Positions 1 to 5,755 of a stretch of 8,231 nt of DNA are shown here, in pieces; the stretch's first letter is position 1, and the number at the start of each line of letters is the position of its first letter. The position numbers were made by a program, and so were the translations under genes. The notes below the pieces were generated by a model that saw nothing but the letters and a program-made list of their open reading frames with translations, ran no database searches and had not been told where the DNA came from. The DNA comes from Bacteroidota bacterium (GTDB lineage: Bacteria; Bacteroidota; Bacteroidia; Chitinophagales; Chitinophagaceae): assembly GCA_023436685.1 (NCBI GenBank), contig JAEZIL010000066.1, positions 1-8,231 on the forward strand, read 5' to 3'.

Positions 1-3
1 GCG

Positions 4-237
4 CTATGCATTGGTAGTAGTAGAGGCTTTTTCTTTATCTTTCATACCAGCCTCGATCTCACTTTTTACGCCTTCTTTTGCGTCGTTAAATTCTCTGATA
101 CCTTTACCAATACCACGAGCTAATTCCGGTATTTTCTTTCCACCAAACAACACTATAACAACTATTAATATTGTTATCCATTCACCGCCACTAGGCATAG
201 ATAATAATAGCTGAGGATTCAACGTAAGTATTGACAT
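4..237 (-). CDS. tatA: Sec-independent translocase subunit TatA/TatE
   Basis: TatA subunits oligomerise in the inner membrane with TatC to move folded twin-arginine proteins across it. The 77-residue product has a short N-terminal stretch, one transmembrane helix at about residues 20-33, the conserved FGG hinge (31-33), then the amphipathic helix beginning KKIPELARGIGKGIREF (34-50) and a charged, low-complexity tail ending in STTTNA. This is the standard TatA layout and length. The frame can be opened 9 nt further upstream at a TTG (244-246), but the ATG at 237 is the more ordinary start and is chosen here; neither has a Shine-Dalgarno. No tatC is visible. A perfect -7 box lies 29 nt upstream. 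The gene downstream on the minus strand is beyond the window. Assignment to TatA/E rather than TatB rests on the short tail and FGGKKIPEL hinge. Confidence 0.93.
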   Translation of the reverse strand: MSILTLNPQLLLSMPSGGEWITILIVVIVLFGGKKIPELARGIGKGIREFNDAKEGVKSEIEAGMKDKEKASTTTNA

Positions 238-266
238 TGTAACCAATTAATTAATTAGGAATTATA

Positions 267-274
267 CAAACTTA
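267..274 (-). promoter_or_regulatory. Candidate -7 promoter box (TAAGTTTG) for tatA
   Basis: Read on the minus strand the bases are TAAGTTTG, a full match to the Bacteroidota -7 consensus TAnnTTTG, 29 nt before the chosen tatA ATG. I see no TTG at the expected -33 distance, so support is partial. If used, it gives tatA its own transcript, separate from rluD, which ends about 95 nt further upstream. Confidence 0.45.
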
Positions 275-369
275 AGGTTTTAGAACGAAAAATGGTAGCT
301 GGACACATGAGTTTTAACATTTTTCGGTTTACTATAACTAATAGTCAGTCAATTAAATATAACTAAATA

Positions 370-1464
370 TTAATCTAATTGTTCTTTTAGTTGCTTGGTC
401 ATGCCGCTGGTATATGTTCTCCAGCGCTCTATCACTTGTTTTATGTCTTCAGGCAATTCGGAATCAAATTGCATCCATTGGCGGGTTAAAGGGTGTGTAA
501 AGCCAAGCTCTTTGGCATGTAGTGCATGGCGTGGAAGTAATTTAAAGCAGTTGTCTACAAACTGCTTGTACTTTGAAAAAACAGTTCCCTTCACAATATG
601 GTCACCTCCGTAAGTAGCATCATTAAAAAGAGGGTGGCCCCGATGTTTCATGTGTACGCGTATCTGGTGTGTGCGTCCGGTCTCTAATCTTAATTCTACT
701 ACAGTAACATAATTAAATCGTTCAAGTACTTTATAATGCGTTATTGCCTCCTTACCATGATCACCATCGGGGAAAGCTGCCATAATTTTCCTGAAGCGCA
801 GATTCCTCCCAATATGGGCAACTATAGTTCCTTCATCCTCTTCTATATTCCCCCAAACCAAGGCAATATATCTACGGTGTACAGTATGCTTTTTAAACTG
901 GCTGGCTAAGTCGCTCATAGCCTTCTCTGTTTTTGCCACTACTACCAGTCCACTGGTATCCTTATCTATACGGTGTACTAAACCTACGCGAGGCAAGCCC
1001 TCAGTATCTACATCGTGGCTTTGCATATAATAGGCGAGCCCGTTTACCAGTGTACCTGAATAGTTGCCGCATCCCGGGTGTACAACCATACCCGGTTTTT
1101 TATTAATGATAAGTACATCAGCATCCTCATAAACAATATCAAGAGGTAGCTCTTCCGGAATTATTTCACTATGTTCAGGTTTTCTGGTATCATAAACTAT
1201 AATTTCATCACCCGCTTTTACTTTATAGTTTGGTTTTACTGCAGCATTGTTTACTATGATGTGTCCTGCTTCAAGCGCTTGTTGTACTTTATTACGTGTA
1301 GCACCTTCCAACCGGTTCATCAGGAATTTGTCAATTCTTAATGGCTCCTGTCTTTTATCAGTAATTATACGCAACCGCTCCACAGGTGAAGTATCTTGAT
1401 GCGCTTCCTGCTCAAGGTCTTCATCATCTTCCCAATTATCTTCCAATTCTATATCTTCTGACAT
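370..1464 (-). CDS. rluD: RluA-family 23S rRNA pseudouridine synthase (RluD-like)
   Basis: The enzyme isomerises uridine to pseudouridine in 23S rRNA; RluD proper modifies helix 69 (positions 1911/1915/1917 in E. coli numbering). The 364-residue product has an acidic N-terminal extension (about 1-30), an S4 RNA-binding domain at about 42-92, and the catalytic domain with the hallmark HRIDKDTSG at 164-172, in which Asp167 is the expected nucleophile. Further on it carries the GRTHQIRVH motif. E. coli RluD is somewhat shorter (about 326 residues), the difference being mainly the acidic N-terminus. The ATG at 1464 has no Shine-Dalgarno and lies 10 nt after the stop of the preceding DoxX-like gene, so the two may be cotranscribed. 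A -7 box abuts the start. The family call is certain; the exact target uridines (RluD versus RluA/RluC) are inferred. Confidence 0.93.
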   Translation of the reverse strand: MSEDIELEDNWEDDEDLEQEAHQDTSPVERLRIITDKRQEPLRIDKFLMNRLEGATRNKVQQALEAGHIIVNNAAVKPNYKVKAGDEIIVYDTRKPEHSEIIPEELPLDIVYEDADVLIINKKPGMVVHPGCGNYSGTLVNGLAYYMQSHDVDTEGLPRVGLVHRIDKDTSGLVVVAKTEKAMSDLASQFKKHTVHRRYIALVWGNIEEDEGTIVAHIGRNLRFRKIMAAFPDGDHGKEAITHYKVLERFNYVTVVELRLETGRTHQIRVHMKHRGHPLFNDATYGGDHIVKGTVFSKYKQFVDNCFKLLPRHALHAKELGFTHPLTRQWMQFDSELPEDIKQVIERWRTYTSGMTKQLKEQLD

Positions 1465-1469
1465 GATTG

Positions 1470-1477
1470 CAAAGTTA
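1470..1477 (-). promoter_or_regulatory. Candidate -7 promoter box (TAACTTTG) for rluD, overlapping upstream stop codon
   Basis: Read on the minus strand, TAACTTTGCA begins with the TAA stop of the DoxX-like gene and ends 3 nt before the rluD ATG; the eight-base core stops 5 nt before it. It fully matches TAnnTTTG. Initiation a few bases downstream would put the 5' end at or beside the ATG, giving a leaderless mRNA. There is no TTG at the -33 distance, so it may be chance or a weak secondary promoter. Confidence 0.4.
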
Positions 1478-2416
1478 GTTTTTTGCCCATTCTTTCATTA
1501 GCGGTGCATCTAGTTGCAGGTAATTACTTTCTTTTTCTACAATGCTATTATTTATCCAATAGATAGCTGGTACATAATCGCCTGCCATTTCTTTGAAAGT
1601 ATCATTGTCTTTGTAAAACAGGTATGGTACATTGTTCGCCTTTGTTTCTTCCAGGAATGGTTGTAATTGGTCGGGATGACCATTAAGTATCATATATATA
1701 GGAAGGTTATTATCCTTTTTCTTTTGTATGTGCAGTAGGTAGGCAGCTTTTTTACAATGTGGGCACGTTAGGCTCATAAATGCAACAATATGCTTCCCTT
1801 TTCTTAATTCAATATGTGGCTGTTTTTCGCCAGTATACAAAGCTTGCAGGTCAATAGGTCTTTTTACACTTTTAGGTGCATTATCCAAAGACAGCGGCGA
1901 AAGTACAAACGGCGCTACCAAAGCTATCATACCCAGGCAAGCAGCTATCCATTCCTGGCCTTTGTATGGCCTAATAGGGTAAATATATATTAACAATATA
2001 ACCACTGCTATCATTATCAGATTCTTCCATATGGCAGCTAAAGGTTTCATATATATCCAGTCTCCAAAACAGCCACAGTTGCCGTTATTGCCTTGCTGTG
2101 CAATGAGCAAGCCAAGATAGCCTGTTAATAAAATCAGGAGTGCAATTGTAACAGGATAGGTAACTGATCTTAAATAAATATGAAATAGCAGGAAGATGCC
2201 TATACAGAATTCAATACCAATAAAGAGATGGGCAATAATGGAAGCAGACAACATGCCTGGCGCGCCAAGGTCAAGGAACGTCCATGTAAACGGTTCAATA
2301 CCATCTATTTTGCTATAAGCACCAAATAAAAAAACTGCTGCAAGAGCCAGCAGTAATAATAAGCCTAACGTTCGTTTTATATAAAATACCCTGTTTTTTA
2401 TTTGCCCTTCTGTCAT
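1475..2416 (-). CDS. DoxX/MauE-like membrane protein with C-terminal thioredoxin-fold domain
   Basis: The 313-residue product looks like a two-part inner-membrane thiol protein. Hydrophobic helices lie at about 14-34, 57-80, 88-106, 129-147 and 156-174. The first is followed by the DoxX-type FGAYSKI stretch, and the NCGCFGDW motif at 113-120 (Cys114, Cys116) between helices 3 and 4 recalls MauE-type proteins. After the last helix comes a soluble domain (about 186-313) with TCPHCKKA, giving a CPHC redox site at 218-221, and a VPAIYW strand in which Pro283 is a plausible thioredoxin cis-proline. Family knowledge suggests a role in periplasmic disulfide exchange; the substrate is unknown. I believe databases group similar Bacteroidota proteins as DoxX/BT_3928-like, from memory only. 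It sits 37 nt after a cysteine-rich lipoprotein gene and 10 nt before rluD on the same strand. Confidence 0.8.
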   Translation of the reverse strand: MTEGQIKNRVFYIKRTLGLLLLLALAAVFLFGAYSKIDGIEPFTWTFLDLGAPGMLSASIIAHLFIGIEFCIGIFLLFHIYLRSVTYPVTIALLILLTGYLGLLIAQQGNNGNCGCFGDWIYMKPLAAIWKNLIMIAVVILLIYIYPIRPYKGQEWIAACLGMIALVAPFVLSPLSLDNAPKSVKRPIDLQALYTGEKQPHIELRKGKHIVAFMSLTCPHCKKAAYLLHIQKKKDNNLPIYMILNGHPDQLQPFLEETKANNVPYLFYKDNDTFKEMAGDYVPAIYWINNSIVEKESNYLQLDAPLMKEWAKN

Positions 2417-2436
2417 GTTGTTCTATTAGATAGGGC

Positions 2437-2444
2437 CAAAAATA
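2437..2444 (-). promoter_or_regulatory. Possible -7 box (TATTTTTG) before the DoxX-like gene
   Basis: On the minus strand TATTTTTG matches TAnnTTTG, 20 nt before the ATG at 2416. A TTG at 2467-2469 lies 22 nt upstream, slightly longer than the usual 19-21 spacer, inside the end of the lipoprotein gene. The gene could therefore be transcribed alone as well as by read-through. Confidence 0.35.
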
Positions 2445-2453
2445 GGTGCTAAT

Positions 2454-2702
2454 TTAGTATAAGTGGCAATCCTCGATAGTTTTTATACCGTTGTTCTCAG
2501 AAGTTGAAGAATTGCTTTCACATACACTTTTAGCCTTTTTCTTAGAGTCTTTTACAGGGTATTCCCTTGTGATAGTGTCAGGTAAACCGGGTTGACCGCT
2601 ATAGGTGATCGAGCACTCGCATGTATAGCTGCGAATGCAGGAACTCAGACAGGTTAGTGTGACAAAAGCAGCGGCTACTACCAAACCGGGGCGTAATTTC
2701 AT
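2454..2702 (-). CDS. Small cysteine-rich lipoprotein, function unknown
   Basis: The 82-residue product starts with a basic N-terminus and hydrophobic core (about 3-18), followed by the lipobox LSSC with Cys22 as the lipidation site. It is expected to be cleaved by signal peptidase II and anchored to a membrane; no strong surface-export signal is obvious. The mature part holds four further cysteines (28, 30, 61, 79) in the pattern YTCEC...C...C, a KKKAKS stretch and a terminal CHLY. This fits two disulfides in a small secreted fold. Similar short lipoproteins with YTCEC after the lipobox are, as I recall, frequent and uncharacterised in Chitinophagaceae-type genomes. The next gene in the same direction encodes a thiol-redox membrane protein 37 nt away. 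No Shine-Dalgarno precedes the ATG at 2702. No function is assigned. Confidence 0.8.
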   Translation of the reverse strand: MKLRPGLVVAAAFVTLTCLSSCIRSYTCECSITYSGQPGLPDTITREYPVKDSKKKAKSVCESNSSTSENNGIKTIEDCHLY

Positions 2703-2784
2703 TGCGTTTAGTTTGAACGGGTTGAAGATAAAAGATAAATTTCAAATCCGCAAACATCTGTCATTGAAAAAACACCAAAGCCTT

Positions 2785-2803
2785 AACACTTACACTAAGT
2801 GTT
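2785..2803. repeat. Perfect inverted repeat (8-bp arms, 3-nt spacer) in divergent intergenic region
   Basis: AACACTTA-CAC-TAAGTGTT: the arms at 2785-2792 and 2796-2803 are exact reverse complements. It lies between divergent genes (minus lipoprotein at 2702, plus DUF58 at 2828), so it is upstream of both and cannot terminate either. It ends 5 nt before the -7-like box at 2809, where a repressor or activator dimer would sit. An operator is the simplest reading; no regulator gene is nearby. Confidence 0.5.
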
Positions 2804-2808
2804 TTCTT

Positions 2809-2816
2809 TAACTTTA
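2809..2816 (+). promoter_or_regulatory. Candidate -7 box (TAACTTTA) for the DUF58 gene
   Basis: Seven of eight positions match TAnnTTTG, 11 nt before the ATG at 2828. No TTG -33 element is seen at 19-21 nt; that space is taken by the 2785-2803 dyad, which could fit an activator-dependent or repressible promoter. The transcript would be leaderless or have a leader of only a few bases. Confidence 0.35.
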
Positions 2817-2827
2817 TCATTATAAGT

Positions 2828-3736
2828 ATGAAGATGCTGGAACCCCAACCCTTGATAGATAACCTGGAGTTAATAGCCAAACAGGTAGTAGAAGGTTTTA
2901 TTATTGGGTTGCATAGAAGTCCGTTTCATGGCTTTTCGGTTGAGTTTGCCGAACACAGACTATATAATCAGGGAGACCCTTTGAGGCATATCGATTGGAG
3001 GGTATATGGGCGTACCGATAAGCTGTTTATAAAGCGTTTTGAAGAAGAAACCAACCTTAGGTGTTGTATTGTATTAGATGCCTCATCTTCAATGCACTTT
3101 CCCAAAGAGGAAGGTAAATATACCAAACTGCAATACGGTTGCCTGGCTGCGGCCAGTGTATTACAGCTGCTTAAGCGACAATTAGATGCATCTGCTTTAG
3201 CTGTTTTTAAAGAGCAGGTAGAATATTTTTCAGCCTGTAGGTCATCACATAGTCATTACAGGTTACTTGTGCATGAACTTGAGAATATCCTGAAACAAGA
3301 CGTTCAGGGCACACGAACAAATGCCGCCATGGCACTCCATGAAGTTGCCGAGCAAATGCATAAAAGGTCCCTTATAGTTATATTTAGCGATATGATGGAT
3401 GATGCAGATAACACAGAAGAGTTATTTGCAGCAATGCAACATCTCAGATATAATAAACATGAGGTAATATTATTTCATATGGTTGAGGGGAGTAAAGAAA
3501 TAGAATTTGGCTATGACAACAGGCCTTATGAATTTGTTGATATGGAAACTGGCGAAAAGCTGAAACTACAACCTGCGCAGGTAAAAGAACAGTATATAAA
3601 AGCTATGTCCGCTTTCCGGCAAATGATTGCCGAACGCTGCCATCAGTATAAAATCGAAAGAGTACCTGTAAGCCTTGCCGAGCCCATTGATCAGGTACTA
3701 TACTCATTTTTATTAAAGAGAAATAAATTGCTGTAA
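2828..3736 (+). CDS. DUF58 domain protein (von Willebrand A-like fold)
   Basis: The 302-residue product carries the DUF58 signature: GHR-like N-terminal segment, then GDPLRHIDWRVYGRTDKLFIK (about 49-69), and a von Willebrand A-like fold with a metal-site motif D84-A-S-S-S88, a candidate threonine at 162/164, and a second acidic loop FSDMMDD (186-192). DUF58 proteins usually partner MoxR-type AAA+ ATPases and are found in Bat aerotolerance and similar chaperone clusters; the biochemical role is not settled. There is no signal peptide or membrane helix, so it is expected in the cytosol or at the membrane face through a partner. No moxR or bat gene is present in this window, so it looks like an orphan. 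Two in-frame ATGs (2828, 2834) lie close together; the first is used. Downstream, the yceD operon has its own promoter starting inside the last codons of this gene. Confidence 0.88.
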   Translation: MKMLEPQPLIDNLELIAKQVVEGFIIGLHRSPFHGFSVEFAEHRLYNQGDPLRHIDWRVYGRTDKLFIKRFEEETNLRCCIVLDASSSMHFPKEEGKYTKLQYGCLAAASVLQLLKRQLDASALAVFKEQVEYFSACRSSHSHYRLLVHELENILKQDVQGTRTNAAMALHEVAEQMHKRSLIVIFSDMMDDADNTEELFAAMQHLRYNKHEVILFHMVEGSKEIEFGYDNRPYEFVDMETGEKLKLQPAQVKEQYIKAMSAFRQMIAERCHQYKIERVPVSLAEPIDQVLYSFLLKRNKLL

Positions 3737-3759
3737 TTCACAAAAAATAGCTAACTTTG
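3728..3759 (+). promoter_or_regulatory. Promoter of the yceD-rpmF-plsX operon
   Basis: TTG at 3728-3730, a 21-nt spacer, and TAACTTTG at 3752-3759 followed by CA. This matches the Bacteroidota primary sigma consensus (TTG/TTTG at -33, TAnnTTTG at -7) in both boxes and spacing, and is the best promoter in the window. The -33 box lies in the last codons of the DUF58 gene. Expected start of transcription is about 3764-3768, leaving a leader of roughly 110 nt. Confidence 0.7.
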
Positions 3760-3764
3760 CACCC

Positions 3765-3878
3765 CATTGAAGTTTTTTGACAGTATATAGGTATGTGAAG
3801 AAATGATCCATAAATTTTTTTATTGATTTATTTCTTGTTGAAGAGCTTGATGTTTAGAGTTTAAAGGAGGAACGAAGC
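3765..3878 (+). promoter_or_regulatory. Long 5' leader with AT-rich hairpin upstream of yceD
   Basis: About 110 nt separate the predicted start of transcription from the yceD ATG. It contains a nested stem: AAGAAA (3798-3803) pairs with TTTCTT (3831-3836), and TAAAT (3811-3815) with ATTTA (3826-3830), closing a loop at 3816-3825. Two tiny ATG frames occur: MIHKFFY-stop at 3803-3826 and MFRV-stop at 3850-3864, the second running into the Shine-Dalgarno. Since the operon includes a ribosomal protein gene, regulation of translation is possible, but the stem is AT-rich and no known leader motif is recognised. Confidence 0.35.
3863..3870 (+). promoter_or_regulatory. Strong Shine-Dalgarno (AAAGGAGG) for yceD
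   Basis: AAAGGAGG ends 8 nt before the ATG at 3879, a near-ideal match and spacing to the 16S 3' end. It fixes the start of yceD. No other gene in this window has one, as expected for Bacteroidota, which mostly do not use Shine-Dalgarno pairing; its presence here is therefore notable. Confidence 0.85.
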
Positions 3879-4454
3879 ATGAAACATAACCGGGAATTTG
3901 AAATTGCATGGCAAGGGTTAAAGCCGGGTGTCCATAAAATTCAGTATGAGCTGGATGATCGGTTTCTGGAAGAGCGGGAAGGGGAGCGAGACTTTAAAGA
4001 TTTAGATGCACAGGTAACGTTAACTTTTGATAAAAAGACCAACTTTTTCCTGTGTCATTTTGATATAGATGGAAGTGTAACCGTACCTTGCGATCGTTGC
4101 GGCGATGAATTTAAGTTAAGGCTGTGGGATGAGTTTGACCTGGTGATAAAGTTAACAGGCACAGAAGAGGCAGAAGAGATAGATGAGGATGCTGATGTGG
4201 TTTTTATCCCTCGCAGTGAGACCGTGATAGATATGAGCAACTGGATATACGAATTTGTATTATTAAGTATTCCATTGCAGCGTGTGCATACTGCTAAGCC
4301 TGATGGCACAACAGGATGCAATGCCGAAGCACTTAAGTTGCTAACCCAACTTTCTGAGCCTGAAGACAAACCGAAAAATGATATCTGGAAGGGACTTGAA
4401 GCCCTGAAGGATATAGAAGAAAATAATAGTAAACAAAAATCGAATAAAAACTAA
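3879..4454 (+). CDS. yceD: YceD/DUF177 family protein (23S rRNA accumulation)
   Basis: The 191-residue product is recognised by its DUF177 layout: an N-terminal beta-rich part, the central [10 protein letters not shown] segment with a CxxC pair at 71-74, an acidic stretch (94-106), the IPLQRVH segment (131-137) followed by a further Cys147, and a C-terminal [14 protein letters not shown] helix (168-181). YceD-type proteins are encoded next to rpmF in very many bacteria and are needed for normal 23S rRNA levels in E. coli and chloroplasts; the mechanism is unclear. Only one later cysteine is present, so a full four-cysteine metal site is not obvious. It is first in the operon, 5 nt before rpmF, and carries the unusual Shine-Dalgarno and the long leader. 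Confidence in the family comes equally from sequence and from the rpmF-plsX context. Confidence 0.88.
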   Translation: MKHNREFEIAWQGLKPGVHKIQYELDDRFLEEREGERDFKDLDAQVTLTFDKKTNFFLCHFDIDGSVTVPCDRCGDEFKLRLWDEFDLVIKLTGTEEAEEIDEDADVVFIPRSETVIDMSNWIYEFVLLSIPLQRVHTAKPDGTTGCNAEALKLLTQLSEPEDKPKNDIWKGLEALKDIEENNSKQKSNKN

Positions 4455-4459
4455 ATAAA

Positions 4460-4669
4460 ATGCCTAATCCAAAACGACGCCACTCACAACAACGCGGAGC
4501 TAAACGCCGTACCCACTATAAAGCTGTGGCTGCAACATGGAGCGTTGATAGTGTAACTGGTGAAAGCCATCTGCGTCACCGTGCTCATTGGGTAGAAGGT
4601 AAGCTATATTACCGCGGTAAAGTGGTTATAGACAAAGCACCTGCTACGGAAGGAGAACCAAACGCATAA
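4460..4669 (+). CDS. rpmF: 50S ribosomal protein bL32
   Basis: The 69-residue product opens [20 protein letters not shown], the near-invariant bL32 N-terminus that threads into the large subunit, and ends in a short beta-rich tail with [15 protein letters not shown]. Many bacteria have a zinc-ribbon bL32 with four cysteines; this one has no cysteine at all, so it is the zinc-independent type. The ATG follows the yceD stop by 5 nt and has no Shine-Dalgarno, consistent with translation coupled to yceD. The plsX gene starts 16 nt after its stop. Start and length are unambiguous. Confidence 0.98.
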   Translation: MPNPKRRHSQQRGAKRRTHYKAVAATWSVDSVTGESHLRHRAHWVEGKLYYRGKVVIDKAPATEGEPNA

Positions 4670-4685
4670 GCTAACTTAACTTTCA

Positions 4686-5639
4686 ATGAAGATAGGGTTT
4701 GATATCATGGGTGGCGATTATGCCCCCCTTGAAGCAATCAAAGGTGTTCGAATGTTTTTTGAACAGAACTCTGACCCCGCAGTACATTTATTGCTGTTGG
4801 GTAATAAAGAAGCCTGTACTCCGCACCTTTCTTTATTAGAATCGTATACCAATCGCTATACATTTGTTGATGCCCCCGATGTTATTGGCATGCACGAGCA
4901 TCCTACTAAAGCATTGAAGGAGAAACCTGCATCAAGTATAGCAATGGGTTTCGGCATGATGCAGATGAAAAAGGCAGATGCCTTTATCAGTGCTGGTAAC
5001 ACAGGTGCAATGATGGTGGGTGCAATGTATTCTGTAAAAAGTATAGAAGGCGTTCAGCGACCTACCATAGCTTCTCCTGTGCCACGCCCTGACGGTAATT
5101 TCAACCTGATGCTGGATGTTGGTATCAATGCCGATTGTAAACCTGAGAATCTTGTACAGTTTGCTCAGTTAGGCTCTCTGTATGTAGAGCATGTTTACGG
5201 GGTAAAAGCACCCAAAGTTGGCTTACTGAATCTGGGCGAAGAGGAAGGCAAAGGTAACTTATTAGCTCAGGCTACTTATCCTATGCTTAAAGAGCAACCC
5301 GGGTTGAATTTCATTGGCAATATTGAAGGCCGTGATATTTTCCTGGATAAGGCTAACGTAATAGTTTGCGAAGGCTTTGTAGGCAATATTGTGCTCAAGG
5401 CTGCAGAATCTGTACATACATTGCTTTCTGCACGTGGTGTGTCCGATAGCTTCCTTGATAATTTTAACTATGAAATATACGGTGGTACGCCAATATTAGG
5501 TATCAATAGCCCCGTTATTATTGGTCATGGCATTTCTCATGCACTTGCATTTAAAAACATGATTGATGTTGCCCGCCGCATAGTTGAAGCTAACCTGATT
5601 GATGCGATTAAAAAGCACTTTGCCCCCGCTGTAGCGTAG
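4686..5639 (+). CDS. plsX: Phosphate acyltransferase PlsX
   Basis: PlsX makes acyl-phosphate from acyl-ACP and inorganic phosphate; PlsY then uses the acyl-phosphate to acylate glycerol-3-phosphate in the first step of phospholipid synthesis. The 317-residue product has the N-terminal KIGFDIMGGDYAP, the HPTKALKEKPASS segment, the SAGNTGAMM motif (about 101-109), LDVGINADC, LNLGEEEGKGN, FIGNIEGRDI and the CEGFVGNIVLK segment, in the family order and with the usual length. It acts in the cytosol at the membrane surface. It is last in the yceD-rpmF-plsX operon. In many bacteria fabH follows directly; here a hairpin and a DNA-repair gene follow instead. No Shine-Dalgarno is present at the ATG (4686). 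Confidence 0.97.
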   Translation: MKIGFDIMGGDYAPLEAIKGVRMFFEQNSDPAVHLLLLGNKEACTPHLSLLESYTNRYTFVDAPDVIGMHEHPTKALKEKPASSIAMGFGMMQMKKADAFISAGNTGAMMVGAMYSVKSIEGVQRPTIASPVPRPDGNFNLMLDVGINADCKPENLVQFAQLGSLYVEHVYGVKAPKVGLLNLGEEEGKGNLLAQATYPMLKEQPGLNFIGNIEGRDIFLDKANVIVCEGFVGNIVLKAAESVHTLLSARGVSDSFLDNFNYEIYGGTPILGINSPVIIGHGISHALAFKNMIDVARRIVEANLIDAIKKHFAPAVA

Positions 5640-5663
5640 TTGTTTCTTAAAAAAATAATTTGT

Positions 5664-5689
5664 TTACACCAGCCCAAGGGCTGGTGTAA
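5664..5689 (+). terminator. Perfect hairpin after plsX, probable terminator
   Basis: TTACACCAGCCC at 5664-5675 and GGGCTGGTGTAA at 5678-5689 are exact reverse complements around AA; steric limits would open the top two pairs. It lies 24 nt after the plsX stop. The plus-strand tail (CTGTTTATATGG) is a weak U-tract, whereas the minus-strand side has a T-run (from the A-run at 5649-5655), so it could work in either direction or serve as an mRNA 3' stabiliser. Confidence 0.65.
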
Positions 5690-5714
5690 CTGTTTATATG
5701 GATAAACGGTGGCG

Positions 5715-5727
5715 TGCATATTATGCA
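5715..5727. repeat. Short palindrome TGCATA-T-TATGCA
   Basis: A perfect 6-bp dyad with one central base, 29 nt before the alkyltransferase ATG and after the plsX hairpin. It could be a regulator site for the alkyltransferase gene, but a dyad this short and AT-rich is also likely by chance. Confidence 0.25.
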
Positions 5728-5755
5728 TCATCTAATAAATGTTTAATTTTATTTA

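Noticed and set aside
11..214. Plus-strand 67-codon frame opposite tatA
   Set aside because: Antisense of a clear TatA gene; hydrophobic only because it mirrors the TatA codons.
238..246. Upstream TTG start for tatA adding three residues
   Set aside because: The ATG at 237 gives a normal TatA length and is more likely; there is no ribosome-binding signal supporting the TTG.
353..373. AT-rich sequence after rluD as a terminator
   Set aside because: Only a 5-bp ACTAT/ATAGT stem can be drawn nearby (about 332-346), too weak to call.
3803..3826. Seven-codon ATG frame (MIHKFFY) in the yceD leader as a regulatory leader peptide
   Set aside because: No ribosome-binding site, no run of a regulated amino acid and overlaps the AT-rich stem; kept only as a remark in the leader finding.
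4055..4369. 104-codon minus-strand frame inside yceD
   Set aside because: Antisense shadow of a well-supported coding gene; serine-rich low-complexity product and no promoter.
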